In this document: piece after piece, positions 27,526 to 36,041 of the stretch | How positions within the stretch are numbered: position 1 is the stretch's first letter | Layout of the letters: every line of letters begins with the position of its first letter | Assembly: GCA_037200045.1 (NCBI GenBank) | Contig: JBBCHM010000001.1 | Coordinates: 1,054,001-1,118,000 of the forward strand | DNA from: Rhizomicrobium sp. | GTDB lineage: Bacteria; Pseudomonadota; Alphaproteobacteria; Micropepsales; Micropepsaceae | Length of the DNA stretch: 64,000 nt | Reading direction: 5' to 3' | The notes under the pieces: generated by a model | Database searches by the model: none | Seen by the model: the letters and a program-made list of their open reading frames with translations, nothing else | What the model was told of the DNA's origin: nothing | Translations under genes and position numbers: made by a program

Positions 27526-29958
27526 ATGTTCCGGCGGATACTTGCTTATACGAGCTTGGCGCTCGGCGTCCTGGCGGCGGCCGGCGTGCTGGCCGCGGTC
27601 GTTGCCGTCTATCTCGTGACCCGCGACATGCCGAGCGTGGAGACGCTGCGCGACTACCAGCCGCCGGTCACCACCCGCGTCTATGCCGGCGACGGCACGC
27701 TGCTCGGTGAATATGCCCGCGAGCGGCGCATCTTCGTGCCGATCTCCTTCGTGCCCAAGCTGATCACCGAGGCTTTCACCTCGGCCGAGGACAAGAATTT
27801 CTACAGCCATCCCGGCATCGACCCGTCGGGCATCGCGCGCGCCGCGGTGAAGGACGTGTTCAACGTCTTCCAGCACAAACGCCTGGAAGGCGCCTCGACC
27901 ATCACCCAGCAGGTCGCCAAGAATTTCCTGCTCAATTCGGACGTGAAGTTCAGCCGCAAGATCCGCGAGGCAATCCTCGCCATCCGCATCGACGCGACCT
28001 ACTCCAAGGAGAAGATTCTCGAACTCTATCTCAACGAGATCTATCTCGGCGAGAACTCCTATGGCGTCGCCGCCGCGGCGCTGAATTATTTCGGCAAATC
28101 GCTCGACCAGCTCGACATCGCCGAGGTCGCGTTCCTCGCCTCGCTGCCCAAGGCGCCGTCGGAATTCGATCCGGTGCGCAACCACAAGGCCGCCTTCGAC
28201 CGCCGCAACTGGGTCATCGGCCAGATGGAGGAGAACGGCTACATCACCGCGGACGCCGCCGTCGCCGCCAAGGCCGAGCCGCTCGTCACCCAGACCCGCG
28301 TCGCCGGCTCGCAGACCGAGGACGCCGACTATTTCGTGGAAGAGGTCCGCCGCGAGCTCTATGCCCGCTATGGCGAGCAGGCGCTCTATGACGGCGGCCT
28401 CCAGGTCCGTTCGACGCTCGACACGGCGCTGCAGAACTACGCGGTGAACGCGCTGCGCGCCGGCCTGGTGCGCTACGACCGCCGGCATGGCTGGCGCGGT
28501 ACGACGAGCAACATCTCGGTGACGGGCAATTGGCAGGACACGCTGAAGGCGGTGGCCAACCAATCGGGCATCGAGACCTGGCGCGTCGCCGTCGTCCTGG
28601 ATTTCGACGGCAAGGACGCGAAGATCGGCCTCGGCGACGGCACCACCGGCACCATCCCGTGGAGCGAACTCACCTGGGCGCGCCACGAGTCGAAGAATTC
28701 GCCCTATGCCGGCCCCGCGCCGGCCAAGCCCGCCGACGTCTTCAAGATCGGCGACGTGATCTATGTCGAACCGCTGGACGACAAGCCCGGCCTGTTCGGC
28801 CTGCGCCAGGTGCCGGAGATCAACGGCGGCATCGTCGCGATGGATCCGCATACGGGGCGCGTGCTCGCGCTGTCCGGCGGCTTCTCCTACGCATCGAGCC
28901 AGTTCGACCGCGCCTTCCAGGCGATGCGCCAGACCGGCTCGTCCTTCAAGCCCTATGTCTACGCCGCCGCGCTGGACAACGGCTACACGCCGGTGAGCAA
29001 GGTGCTCGACGCGCCGTTCGAGATGAACGACGGCTCGGGAAAGATCTGGCGGCCGAAGAATTTCGAGCGGCATTTCCTCGGCATGACGACGCTGCGTAGG
29101 GGCATCGAGCTGTCGCGCAACCTGATGACCATCCGCCTGGCCCAGGCCGTCGGCATGGACAAGGTGGTGCAATATCCGATCCGCTTCGGCGCTTACGATC
29201 ACCTCGCGCCCTTGCTCTCGAACTCGATCGGCTCGGGCGAGACCACGCTCTTGAAACAGGTCACCGGCTATTCGGTGTTCGTGAACGGCGGCAAGCGCAT
29301 CATCCCCTCGCTGATCGACCGCATCCAGGACCGCAACGGCAAGACCATCTGGCGCCACGACAGCCGCCCTTGCGACGGCTGCAATCTGGCGGACTATCAG
29401 GGCCAGGCCGAACCCTTGCTGCCCGACACCCGCGAGCAGGTGCTCGATCCGCAGACCGCCTACCAGATCGTCTCGCTGCTCGAAGGCGTCGTGCTGCGCG
29501 GCACCGGCCGTTCGGTCCTCGCCGTCGGCAAGCCGCTGGCCGGCAAGACCGGCACCTCGAACGATTCCAAGGATGTGTGGTTCGTCGGCTTCTCGCCCGA
29601 CCTGGTCTGCGGCGTCTATGCCGGCTTCGACAATCCGAGGTCGCTGGGCGGCTACGAGCAGGGCGCCACGGTCTCGGCGCCGATCTTCCGCGACTTTATG
29701 AAGGGCGCGCTGTCCAACACGCCGGGCCTGCCGTTCCGCGTCGCGCCGGGCGTGGAGATCGTCAAGGTCGACTATCACTCGGGCGCGCCGTCGCCGTCCG
29801 GCATTCCCGAGGTCTTCAAGCCCAACACCGCGCCGGGCGAGCCCGACGCGCCGGGCGCCGAGATCGGCACCTCACCCTTCGCCGGCACCCTCCCGCCGAC
29901 CACCCCCGGCGAAACCGGCGCGCCGACGGTCGATCCGGGGAATGGCGGGTTGTACTGA
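27526..29958 (+). CDS. mrcA: Penicillin-binding protein 1A, bifunctional transglycosylase/transpeptidase
   Basis: This 810-residue class A PBP has an N-terminal membrane anchor (residues about 5-30). The GT51 glycosyltransferase domain carries SAEDKNFYSHPGID with the catalytic Glu, ASTITQQVAKNFLL and LASLPKAPSEFDP. The transpeptidase domain carries GSSFKPYVYAAALDNG (SxxK), ELSRNLMT (SxN) and AGKTGTSND (KTG). An OB-like region lies between, and the C-terminus is a Pro/Gly-rich tail. It polymerises and crosslinks peptidoglycan. Adjacency to the murein amidase matches the alphaproteobacterial block. Confidence 0.97.
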   Translation: MFRRILAYTSLALGVLAAAGVLAAVVAVYLVTRDMPSVETLRDYQPPVTTRVYAGDGTLLGEYARERRIFVPISFVPKLITEAFTSAEDKNFYSHPGIDPSGIARAAVKDVFNVFQHKRLEGASTITQQVAKNFLLNSDVKFSRKIREAILAIRIDATYSKEKILELYLNEIYLGENSYGVAAAALNYFGKSLDQLDIAEVAFLASLPKAPSEFDPVRNHKAAFDRRNWVIGQMEENGYITADAAVAAKAEPLVTQTRVAGSQTEDADYFVEEVRRELYARYGEQALYDGGLQVRSTLDTALQNYAVNALRAGLVRYDRRHGWRGTTSNISVTGNWQDTLKAVANQSGIETWRVAVVLDFDGKDAKIGLGDGTTGTIPWSELTWARHESKNSPYAGPAPAKPADVFKIGDVIYVEPLDDKPGLFGLRQVPEINGGIVAMDPHTGRVLALSGGFSYASSQFDRAFQAMRQTGSSFKPYVYAAALDNGYTPVSKVLDAPFEMNDGSGKIWRPKNFERHFLGMTTLRRGIELSRNLMTIRLAQAVGMDKVVQYPIRFGAYDHLAPLLSNSIGSGETTLLKQVTGYSVFVNGGKRIIPSLIDRIQDRNGKTIWRHDSRPCDGCNLADYQGQAEPLLPDTREQVLDPQTAYQIVSLLEGVVLRGTGRSVLAVGKPLAGKTGTSNDSKDVWFVGFSPDLVCGVYAGFDNPRSLGGYEQGATVSAPIFRDFMKGALSNTPGLPFRVAPGVEIVKVDYHSGAPSPSGIPEVFKPNTAPGEPDAPGAEIGTSPFAGTLPPTTPGETGAPTVDPGNGGLY

Positions 29959-30219
29959 CGCGGGGCGTGGCTCAGGTTGCAATCCAACCTATTCGATGAA
30001 TGAGTGCGACAGCATGCCAATCAGCCCAAACTGCGATGGATGAGTGGATCAACGCGAAAATATTCAGTTGGTCCCGCCCATTCGATCGACGTACGCAGCT
30101 ATGCGGCGAGATCCCCGTTCTAAAGCATCCACCAATTCCCCGTCGCGCGGCGTGACTTTTTGTAACAATAATACTTCCAGACGTGGCATAGAAAAGTTCA
30201 CGGATGCAGCGAGGCTCCA
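29959..30219. other. Intergenic region upstream of the orphan ParA-like gene
   Basis: These 261 bp change from host-like GC-rich sequence to a more AT-rich stretch (TTTTTGTAACAATAATACTTCC near 30160), which probably holds the promoter of the ParA-like gene. No direct repeats or integrase remnants were seen at either edge of the atypical segment. Confidence 0.4.
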
Positions 30220-31272
30220 ATGGCGAGATATGCTTTCTGGAACAACAAAGGCGGAGTTGGAAAGAGCTATTTGACCTTTCAGGTCGCGTCTGAGTACGCG
30301 CATCAACACCCGGACCAGAACATCCTCGTCGTGGATGTTTGTCCGCAGGCAAACGCATCGAGCATGCTGCTTGGCGGAATTGAAGGCGGTGACCGCGTTT
30401 TGGACGAACTCGCTATTGGCTCGCCTCTTCGTACAATTAGCGGGTACATCGAGGACAGGATAACGAGCCCTTATGTCAATCCCCGCTCTGGAAGCGCGTA
30501 TGCCTTGCGAGTGCGGTCTTACAATGGTGCCGTGCCCCCAAATGTCTTTTTGGTTGTTGGAGACGAGCAGCTTGAAATTCAAGCAGCCCGGGTCCTCGGC
30601 GCGACCACGCCCGGTCCAACGGACGCTTGGCGGGTGGTGCATCAGTGGCTCAGTGACCTAGTAACCGACATAGTCGCCGGGTGGGATCGGCCGTACACCG
30701 TATTTTTCGACTGCAATCCGAGCTTTACGATCTACACAGAGCTTGCGATGTCGGCATCCGATCGCTTGATAGTCCCATTCACGGCAGATGGATCGTCAAA
30801 GCGAGCGGTGCGCGCATTGTTGGCGCTACTTTATGGAGTTAGAAGAAATCCTGGTGTTCAGCAGTCTCAATTCTTCATAAACTCAAATAATTCGCGAATG
30901 ACGATACCCGGTATTTACTCCTACGTTGGCAACAGGCTCACACAAAACTTGGGTCCGGCAAGTGCATTTCGAACTGTGGTGAACGAGATTGGCAGCGAAA
31001 TTTTTCAAATATGGCAGGCGAACCCGAACCGATTTGTGATACATCCGAGCGGGTCGCCGCCGCCGCGTTCTCCGCAGGAATTTCGCCGTATGTTTCAAGC
31101 AGAAATCAATGACGCCAACACGGCATCAGTGGTGTCTGGAGCGCTCGGAATCCCGATTCGCGGTCTTGTAGCCGGCCCGAAGGACCTTGCTGGTAGATCC
31201 GTCATGGTCAATCAAACTCAATTGGATCGGCTGGTCCCAAATCTTGCGGACTTTGTTCAAACTATTGAATAG
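30220..31272 (+). CDS. Orphan ParA/MinD-type ATPase of foreign codon use
   Basis: This 350-residue protein begins MARYAFWNNKGGVGKSYLTFQVA, a deviant Walker A motif (KGGVGKS). VVDVCPQANASSMLL is the switch region and VFFDCNPSFTIYTELAMSASDRLIVPFTADGSSKRAVRAL matches the Walker B and following segment of ParA-like ATPases. In ParA the sequence is usually DxxPQ and DxPP, here DVCPQ and DCNPS. The C-terminal third (FRRMFQAEINDANTASVVSGALG) is not recognised. There is no ParB partner. Codons are far less GC-biased than those of mrcA or prfB. Function is unknown; a defence or maintenance role is possible. Confidence 0.8.
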   Translation: MARYAFWNNKGGVGKSYLTFQVASEYAHQHPDQNILVVDVCPQANASSMLLGGIEGGDRVLDELAIGSPLRTISGYIEDRITSPYVNPRSGSAYALRVRSYNGAVPPNVFLVVGDEQLEIQAARVLGATTPGPTDAWRVVHQWLSDLVTDIVAGWDRPYTVFFDCNPSFTIYTELAMSASDRLIVPFTADGSSKRAVRALLALLYGVRRNPGVQQSQFFINSNNSRMTIPGIYSYVGNRLTQNLGPASAFRTVVNEIGSEIFQIWQANPNRFVIHPSGSPPPRSPQEFRRMFQAEINDANTASVVSGALGIPIRGLVAGPKDLAGRSVMVNQTQLDRLVPNLADFVQTIE

Positions 31273-31387
31273 ATTCTAGGTGCTTTTGGAACGCGGGGTT
31301 GTGTCAGTCGGCAAGCATTCCCTGTGGACTTGACGCTACTTTACGAATTCGGTCGCGATCCCTATATCCCGTCCCCGGAGAATCCCC

Positions 31388-32519
31388 ATGCGCCCCGAGA
31401 TCACCTGTACCGTCGAAGACATCCAGCAGGCCATCGCCCTGCTGAGGAGGCATCTTTGACTGGGATAACGCGCTGCGTCGCCTCGACGAGCTGAACGCCA
31501 AGGCCGAAGACCCTTCCATCTGGAACACCCCCCAGGCCGCGCAGAAGATGATGCGTGAGCGCCAGAAGCTCGACGCCTCGATCGGCGCCGTGCGGGCGCT
31601 CGACAATGAGCTCGCCGACGCACTCGGTCTGCTCGAGATGGCGGAGGGCGAGAACGACGCCGCCATGGTCGCCGACGCCGAGAAGACCATCCAGGCCCTG
31701 GCGACCCGCGCCGAGCAGCAGCGGCTGCAATCGATGCTCTCGGGCGAGGCCGACGGCAACGACACCTATCTGGAAATCCACGCCGGCGCGGGCGGGACGG
31801 AGAGCCAGGACTGGGCCGCGATGCTCGAGCGCATGTACACGCGCTGGGCCGAGAAGCACGGCTACAAAGTCGAATATCTGGAAGAGAGCGAAGGCGAGGG
31901 CGCCGGCATCAAATCGGCGACGCTGATGATCAAGGGCGATAACGCCTATGGCTGGCTGAAGTCGGAGGCCGGCGTGCACCGCCTGGTGCGCATCTCGCCC
32001 TTCGACTCCAACGCCCGGCGTCACACCAGCTTTTCCTCGGTCACCGTCTATCCAGTGATCGACCAGTCGATCGAGATCGACATCCCGGAGAAGGACGTGC
32101 GCATCGACGTCTATCGCGCCTCGGGCGCCGGCGGCCAGCATGTCAACAAGACGGAGAGCGCGGTGCGCATCACGCATCTGCCGACCGGCATCGCGGTCGC
32201 CTGCCAGACCGAGCGGTCGCAGCACCAGAACCGCGCCAATTGCTGGGAAATGCTGAAGTCGCGGCTCTACGAGATCGAGCTCAAGAAGAAACAGGACGAG
32301 ACCGGCGCCTTCATCGGCGAGAAATCGGATATCGGCTGGGGCCACCAGATACGCTCTTATGTTCTGCAGCCCTATCAGCTCGTGAAGGACCTGCGCACCG
32401 GCGTCGAAAGCCGCACGCCGTCCGACGTGCTGGACGGCGACATCGACCCCTTCATGGCCGCCGCCCTTGCGCAGGCCGTCGGCGGCAAGCCGAAAGAGAA
32501 GATCGAAGACCTGGAATAA
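31388..32519 (+). CDS. prfB: Peptide chain release factor 2, programmed +1 frameshift
   Basis: Translation starts at 31388 and must skip one base at 31457; the coding parts are 31388-31456 and 31458-32519, 376 residues in all. RF2 recognises UGA and UAA stops. The tripeptide SPF, in [16 protein letters not shown], sets codon specificity, and [15 protein letters not shown] contains the GGQ that triggers hydrolysis. The zero frame ends at the in-frame UGA right after CAT CTT, preceded by AGGAGG, which is the classical autoregulatory arrangement. Its partner mrcA is separated from it by the foreign ParA-like gene. Confidence 0.97.
31444..31460 (+). promoter_or_regulatory. Programmed +1 frameshift site of prfB
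   Basis: The sequence GAGGAGGCATCTTTGAC combines an internal Shine-Dalgarno-like AGGAGG with the slippery CTT TGA C. When RF2 is scarce the ribosome pauses at UGA and slips from CTT to TTT, then reads GAC. The site is intact. Confidence 0.95.
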
Positions 32520-32542
32520 CCTCTCCCGCAGAGCGGGAGAGG
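32520..32542. terminator. Hairpin between convergent prfB and a membrane-protein gene
   Basis: A 9-bp perfect stem (CCTCTCCCG / CGGGAGAGG) with a 5-base loop begins directly after the prfB stop. It lies in the 28-bp gap between convergent genes, so it probably ends both transcripts. The T-run is poor. Confidence 0.6.
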
Positions 32543-32547
32543 GACAA

Positions 32548-33648
32548 TCAAAACCGCGTCTCGCTCACCCGCGTCCCCGGTAGCAGTCCCGCCTCGCGGT
32601 CGTCTTCCCAGCGCGCCGACACGGATGCCGCCACCGCGACCACCGCGCCGAACAGGAGCGCCAACGCCGTCCACAGGCTCGCATAGGCCGCCGCCTTGCG
32701 GGCCGTCTCCGCCGCCGCGACTTCGTCGTCATGGATGCGCCGCGTGACGTCCTCGACCCGCCGCTCGGCCGCCGGCCGCGACAGGCCGGTGTTGCTGGCG
32801 ACCAGCATCGCGAGCTGTGCGCGATCCTCGCCGGAAAGCTGTTCGCCGTTCGCCATGCCGACCGTCAGGATGCGGCCCGCTTCCGCCTTGTCGGCGCCGA
32901 GCGGACGCAAGGTCGCCAGCGGTGCGGTCGCCACCGGCGTGACCGGAGCGCTCGAGGGTCCGGCGCCGAGGAAGACGGGATTGGCGCTGCTTCTGTCGGG
33001 CTCGGGCGGCGGCGCCGTCTGCGTGTCGATGGGTGTCATGGTCGTCGTATCGCTCGCCGGCGGCATGTCGGTCGTCGTGCCGTTGTCGGCCTGCGCGTAT
33101 TGCCGCCAAGCCAGAGACGCCGATTGCGCCGTCGCCGGACGAAACAGTTTGTCGACCCAGTAGGAGGTGGTTGTGGGCTGCGCGTTGTCGCCGCGCGCAC
33201 CGTTCGCCGAGGCGAGCGCGCCGTTTACCGCGCCATTGGCCGTCGCCGAACCGGCGGCCAGGGCGGACAAGGCGACGATCGTCGCCGTCGCCACCACCGC
33301 GATCGCCCAGGAAACCAGGCCGTGCGACCCGGCGCGGAAATCCTCTTCGCGACTGGTTTCGATCGCCGGCCCGATCAGGCGGCCGACGATGTGTCCGCCC
33401 GCGGCGAATCCGAAGGCCTGCGCCACGAGGAAATAGATCGCGCCCAGCGTCAGGAACGTGGTCGCGCCGCCGGTTGTCGCATGTCGCACGGTGACGAGCG
33501 ACAGTCCGACGCCGGACCCGAGCGTCACGAGCAGGAACGTCACGCCCGCCGCGACGAAGGCGCCGGCAAAGGCGGCGCTCCAGGAAAACCGGCGCGGCGC
33601 CTCGCTGACGATGGTGGCGCCTTCGTCGACGATTGTGGTGACAGACAT
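32548..33648 (-). CDS. Membrane protein of unknown function, likely stress-regulated
   Basis: The start at 33648 (MSVTTIVDEGATIVSEAPRRFSWSAAFAGAF) gives 366 residues. Three hydrophobic segments lie in the first half (SWSAAFAGAFVAAGVTFLLV, FLTLGAIYFLVAQAFGFAAGG, SWAIAVVATATIVALSALAAG). A long Thr/Pro/Ala-rich periplasmic or linker region follows, then a segment resembling a helical adaptor (AERRVEDVTRRIHDDEVAAAETARKAAAYASL) running into a last helix. The overall plan is like small alphaproteobacterial membrane proteins that database entries call PhnA-like; that name carries no function. An EcfG-type promoter match stands upstream. Confidence 0.7.
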   Translation of the reverse strand: MSVTTIVDEGATIVSEAPRRFSWSAAFAGAFVAAGVTFLLVTLGSGVGLSLVTVRHATTGGATTFLTLGAIYFLVAQAFGFAAGGHIVGRLIGPAIETSREEDFRAGSHGLVSWAIAVVATATIVALSALAAGSATANGAVNGALASANGARGDNAQPTTTSYWVDKLFRPATAQSASLAWRQYAQADNGTTTDMPPASDTTTMTPIDTQTAPPPEPDRSSANPVFLGAGPSSAPVTPVATAPLATLRPLGADKAEAGRILTVGMANGEQLSGEDRAQLAMLVASNTGLSRPAAERRVEDVTRRIHDDEVAAAETARKAAAYASLWTALALLFGAVVAVAASVSARWEDDREAGLLPGTRVSETRF

Positions 33649-33676
33649 GGGTGTTCCCCGCGGGTGACAGCGCTCC

Positions 33677-33701
33677 AACGTCCGGGCGAGGAACCTGTTC
33701 C
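33677..33701 (-). promoter_or_regulatory. EcfG-type general stress promoter match
   Basis: On the minus strand, GGAAC (33701-33697) is followed after 16 bases by CGTT (33680-33677), the alphaproteobacterial EcfG consensus GGAAC-N16/17-CGTT. It lies about 30 bp before the start of the membrane-protein gene. GGAACCTGTTCC around the -35 box is itself a palindrome. Confidence 0.6.
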
Positions 33702-33779
33702 TTCGCTGCCGCGCGAATGAGCAGGCGGAACTCAAGGGAGCCTCGGGGATTACCTCGCCGATCTCATTCGGGGACCTGC

Positions 33780-33860
33780 ATGCGCTCATTGATCCTGTGG
33801 CTGATCGGCATTCCGATTCCGATCATCATCATCCTGTGGCTGGTCATCGGCCACGCTTGA
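33780..33860 (+). CDS. 26-residue single-span membrane peptide
   Basis: The ATG at 33780 follows a GGGGA ribosome-binding site by four to five bases. The predicted peptide is almost one transmembrane helix: MRSLILWLIGIPIPIIIILW, then LVIGHA. The Ile/Pro/Trp composition is not what a random GC-rich frame would give. A terminator hairpin begins 13 bp after its stop. Upstream, GGAAC at 33727-33731 with GATT 16 bases on is an imperfect EcfG-like match. No family name can be given with confidence. Confidence 0.6.
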   Translation: MRSLILWLIGIPIPIIIILWLVIGHA

Positions 33861-33872
33861 CGGCCTGCAAAC

Positions 33873-33908
33873 GAAAACCCCGCCTCGATCGCTCGAAGCG
33901 GGGTTCGT
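33873..33908. terminator. Strong bidirectional terminator
   Basis: The stem AACCCCGC (33876-33883) / GCGGGGTT (33898-33905) closes a 14-base loop that is itself partly paired. On the plus strand it is followed by CGTCTT, and on the minus strand it is followed by TTCG. It separates the tiny membrane peptide from the convergent bactofilin gene. Confidence 0.75.
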
Positions 33909-33929
33909 CTTGATCGAAAAGTCCGGCGC

Positions 33930-34469
33930 TTAGGGCTTGGCGGTCGCCAGGCCGGCGGCGGCCGGGGCATTGGTCATCGGACGCGACACCATCGAGGAGA
34001 TGGCGGACGGCGCGCTCGCGGGGGCGGCCGGCGCGGCACGGAATTCGCTCGGCTTCTTGGCGACGGCGTCATCGGCCAAAGGATTGTCGGCGTGACGGCA
34101 ATTGCCTTCGAAGAAGGCGCCGGTCTCGACCGCGAAGGCCTCGTGCAGGATGTTGCCTTCGACATGGCTGGTGGCGCAGAGCAGCACCTTGCGGGCGCGG
34201 ATCGAACCCTGGACCCGGCCGCGGATGGTCAGTTCCTCGGCGAGGATCTCGCCATGGATGAACGCCTTGTCGCCGATCACCAAGCCGGCGGAGCGCACAT
34301 CGCCCTCGACGCGGCCGTCGATCTGGATGTCGCCCGTCGAGATCAGCGTGCCGTTCACAACGAGATCGGCGCTGATGATGGAGGGTGCCGAGGAGCGGGC
34401 CGCGCGCTTGGCGGGCGGAACGTTCGCGGGCGGGGGCGGTGGGGCGGTGTCCTTCTTACTCGAAAACAT
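33930..34469 (-). CDS. Bactofilin (polymer-forming cytoskeletal protein)
   Basis: This 179-residue protein has the bactofilin plan: a Pro-rich N-terminus with the short motif MFSSKKDTAPPPPP, a central beta-helix core (SIISADLVVNGTLISTGDIQIDGRVEGDVRSAG through EGNILHEAFAVETGAFFEGNCRH) and a low-complexity C-terminus. Bactofilins self-assemble without nucleotide into membrane-attached filaments that place cell-wall enzymes. Its start lies 14 bases inside the end of the M23 peptidase gene, a common pairing in which the filament recruits the peptidase. Confidence 0.93.
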   Translation of the reverse strand: MFSSKKDTAPPPPPANVPPAKRAARSSAPSIISADLVVNGTLISTGDIQIDGRVEGDVRSAGLVIGDKAFIHGEILAEELTIRGRVQGSIRARKVLLCATSHVEGNILHEAFAVETGAFFEGNCRHADNPLADDAVAKKPSEFRAAPAAPASAPSAISSMVSRPMTNAPAAAGLATAKP

Positions 34470-35895
34470 GTCGGCCTGCCTCGATAAAGGTGCTCGGGTT
34501 TCTCATCACGTTGTCGTACCAGACCTCATAATGGACATGCGGTCCGGTACTGCGCCCCGTCGATCCGAGTCTGCCGATGGGCGATCCTTTGCCTACTCTA
34601 GCGCCGACATGGACGAGAATCGATGACATATGGCCGTAGCGCGTATGGATTCCGAAACCATGGTCAATTTCAACCATGTTCCCATATCCGCCGCGGTCGC
34701 CGGCGAATACGACCGTGCCGGGCGCCGTCGACTCGATGATCGAGCCCCAGGGTCCGGCGAAATCGACGCCGGGATGGAAGGAATAGCGTCCGGTGAACGG
34801 ATCGATGCGGGCGCCGAAGCCGCTGGTGCGCTCGAATTGCGGGCCGGCGACCGGCGTGGTCAGCGGGATATGGCGCATCGCGCCGAGCAGCGAATTCATC
34901 TGGTCGAGCACGGCCGAGGCGCGCAGATAGGCGTTGGTGAAGGCCTGGTCGGCGATGCCGTCGACGCGCACGTCGGAGAGCGGCATTTCGGGTCCGCCGA
35001 CACCTTCCACCGCGGCGAGGCGGCGGGTGTAGTCGTCGGGATTGATGCCGGTGTGGCGGATGACGTTCTGGATACGGGAGACGCCCTCGGCGACCTCGCT
35101 CTGCGTCCGCGACATCAGCTGGGTTTCGACGAGGCCGATCTGCGCCACGCGGGTGGTCTGCTCGGCGAGCACGCGCAGGGCCGGATGCTGGGCGAAGGCG
35201 GCGGCCGAAGGCGCCGCCTGGCTGGCCGGTCTGGAACCGAACAGAAGCCCGGTGATGTGGTCCATGGCGCCGCCGAAATCCAGGAAGCTCGCCTTGGTCG
35301 GCTTGGCGGTGCGCGGCTGCGGCGCCGGCGGCTGCGGCAGGACGGAGAGCTCGGAGGAGCCGCCGGCGTCGATCGGAGCGGCGTCGGCGGGCGGCGGCGA
35401 GTTGTCGATGCTGTCGCTCGGCGCGCCCGTATCGCCTGTGTCGGCGGGCGCCGGGCCGCCGGTCCGGATGCCGGTATTGGCGAGGCCGGCGATCGTGGAA
35501 TCGACCTGCCGGCGGCGGTCGAGGAATTTCTGGATCGTGTTCTGCTTGATCTGCAGCTCGTCGGCGGTCGCCTTGAAGCGGTCCTCGGCGCTGACCAGCG
35601 CGCCGTTCAACTCGTCGTAGGAGAGCTGAAGGTCGGCGACGCGGTTCTCATAGGCCGAGGTGAGCTGCTGGGTGCGCCGGTCCTTCGCCGCGATGATCCG
35701 GTCCTTGAAGATGACGTTGACGGTGGCGAACGCCACCCAGCCGAGAAAGATCAGGGAGAGGCCGGCGAGGGTGGCCTGGAGCGTCGGCCCGAAGGTGAAG
35801 AACTGAACCCGCCCGTCGCTGCGGATATAGACCTGCCGCTCCGGAAACGTTTCATGGAGCCAAGCCCAGACGCGCTCGACGAGCGTCCCCGCCAT
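34456..35895 (-). CDS. M23-family murein endopeptidase, membrane-anchored (LmdC-like)
   Basis: The start at 35895 (MAGTLVERVWAWLHETFPERQ) gives 479 residues. A single membrane helix lies at about residues 40-65 (ATLAGLSLIFLGWVAFATVNVIF). A coiled-coil follows (TSAYENRVADLQLSYDELNGALVSAEDRFKATADELQIKQ), then a Pro/Ala-rich linker and a C-terminal LytM domain. All zinc ligands are present: FHPGVDFAG (HxxxD) and GPHVHYEV (HxH). It probably cuts peptide cross-links. The overlap with the bactofilin gene suggests a shape-determining complex. Confidence 0.93.
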   Translation of the reverse strand: MAGTLVERVWAWLHETFPERQVYIRSDGRVQFFTFGPTLQATLAGLSLIFLGWVAFATVNVIFKDRIIAAKDRRTQQLTSAYENRVADLQLSYDELNGALVSAEDRFKATADELQIKQNTIQKFLDRRRQVDSTIAGLANTGIRTGGPAPADTGDTGAPSDSIDNSPPPADAAPIDAGGSSELSVLPQPPAPQPRTAKPTKASFLDFGGAMDHITGLLFGSRPASQAAPSAAAFAQHPALRVLAEQTTRVAQIGLVETQLMSRTQSEVAEGVSRIQNVIRHTGINPDDYTRRLAAVEGVGGPEMPLSDVRVDGIADQAFTNAYLRASAVLDQMNSLLGAMRHIPLTTPVAGPQFERTSGFGARIDPFTGRYSFHPGVDFAGPWGSIIESTAPGTVVFAGDRGGYGNMVEIDHGFGIHTRYGHMSSILVHVGARVGKGSPIGRLGSTGRSTGPHVHYEVWYDNVMRNPSTFIEAGRHVFE

Positions 35896-36041
35896 GCCGA
35901 CATTTCCCTTGTTTGCGTCTTTTTCACCAAACCCAACGGGGCGCATTTCACTTAAGTGGCGGCGTCGAATCAAGCTCTTACCCCAGAAAAACGACCTTGA
36001 GGTTAACCTTGGGCCGATCCCCCGGCGCGGTTGGTGCGGTT

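Noticed and set aside
27307-29778. An 823-codon minus-strand open frame opposite mrcA
   Set aside because: mrcA has all PBP1A motifs; the antisense frame is explained by codon bias.
29959-31387. A mobile element around the ParA-like gene
   Set aside because: No transposase, integrase, terminal inverted repeats or target duplication could be seen. Only the base composition is foreign.
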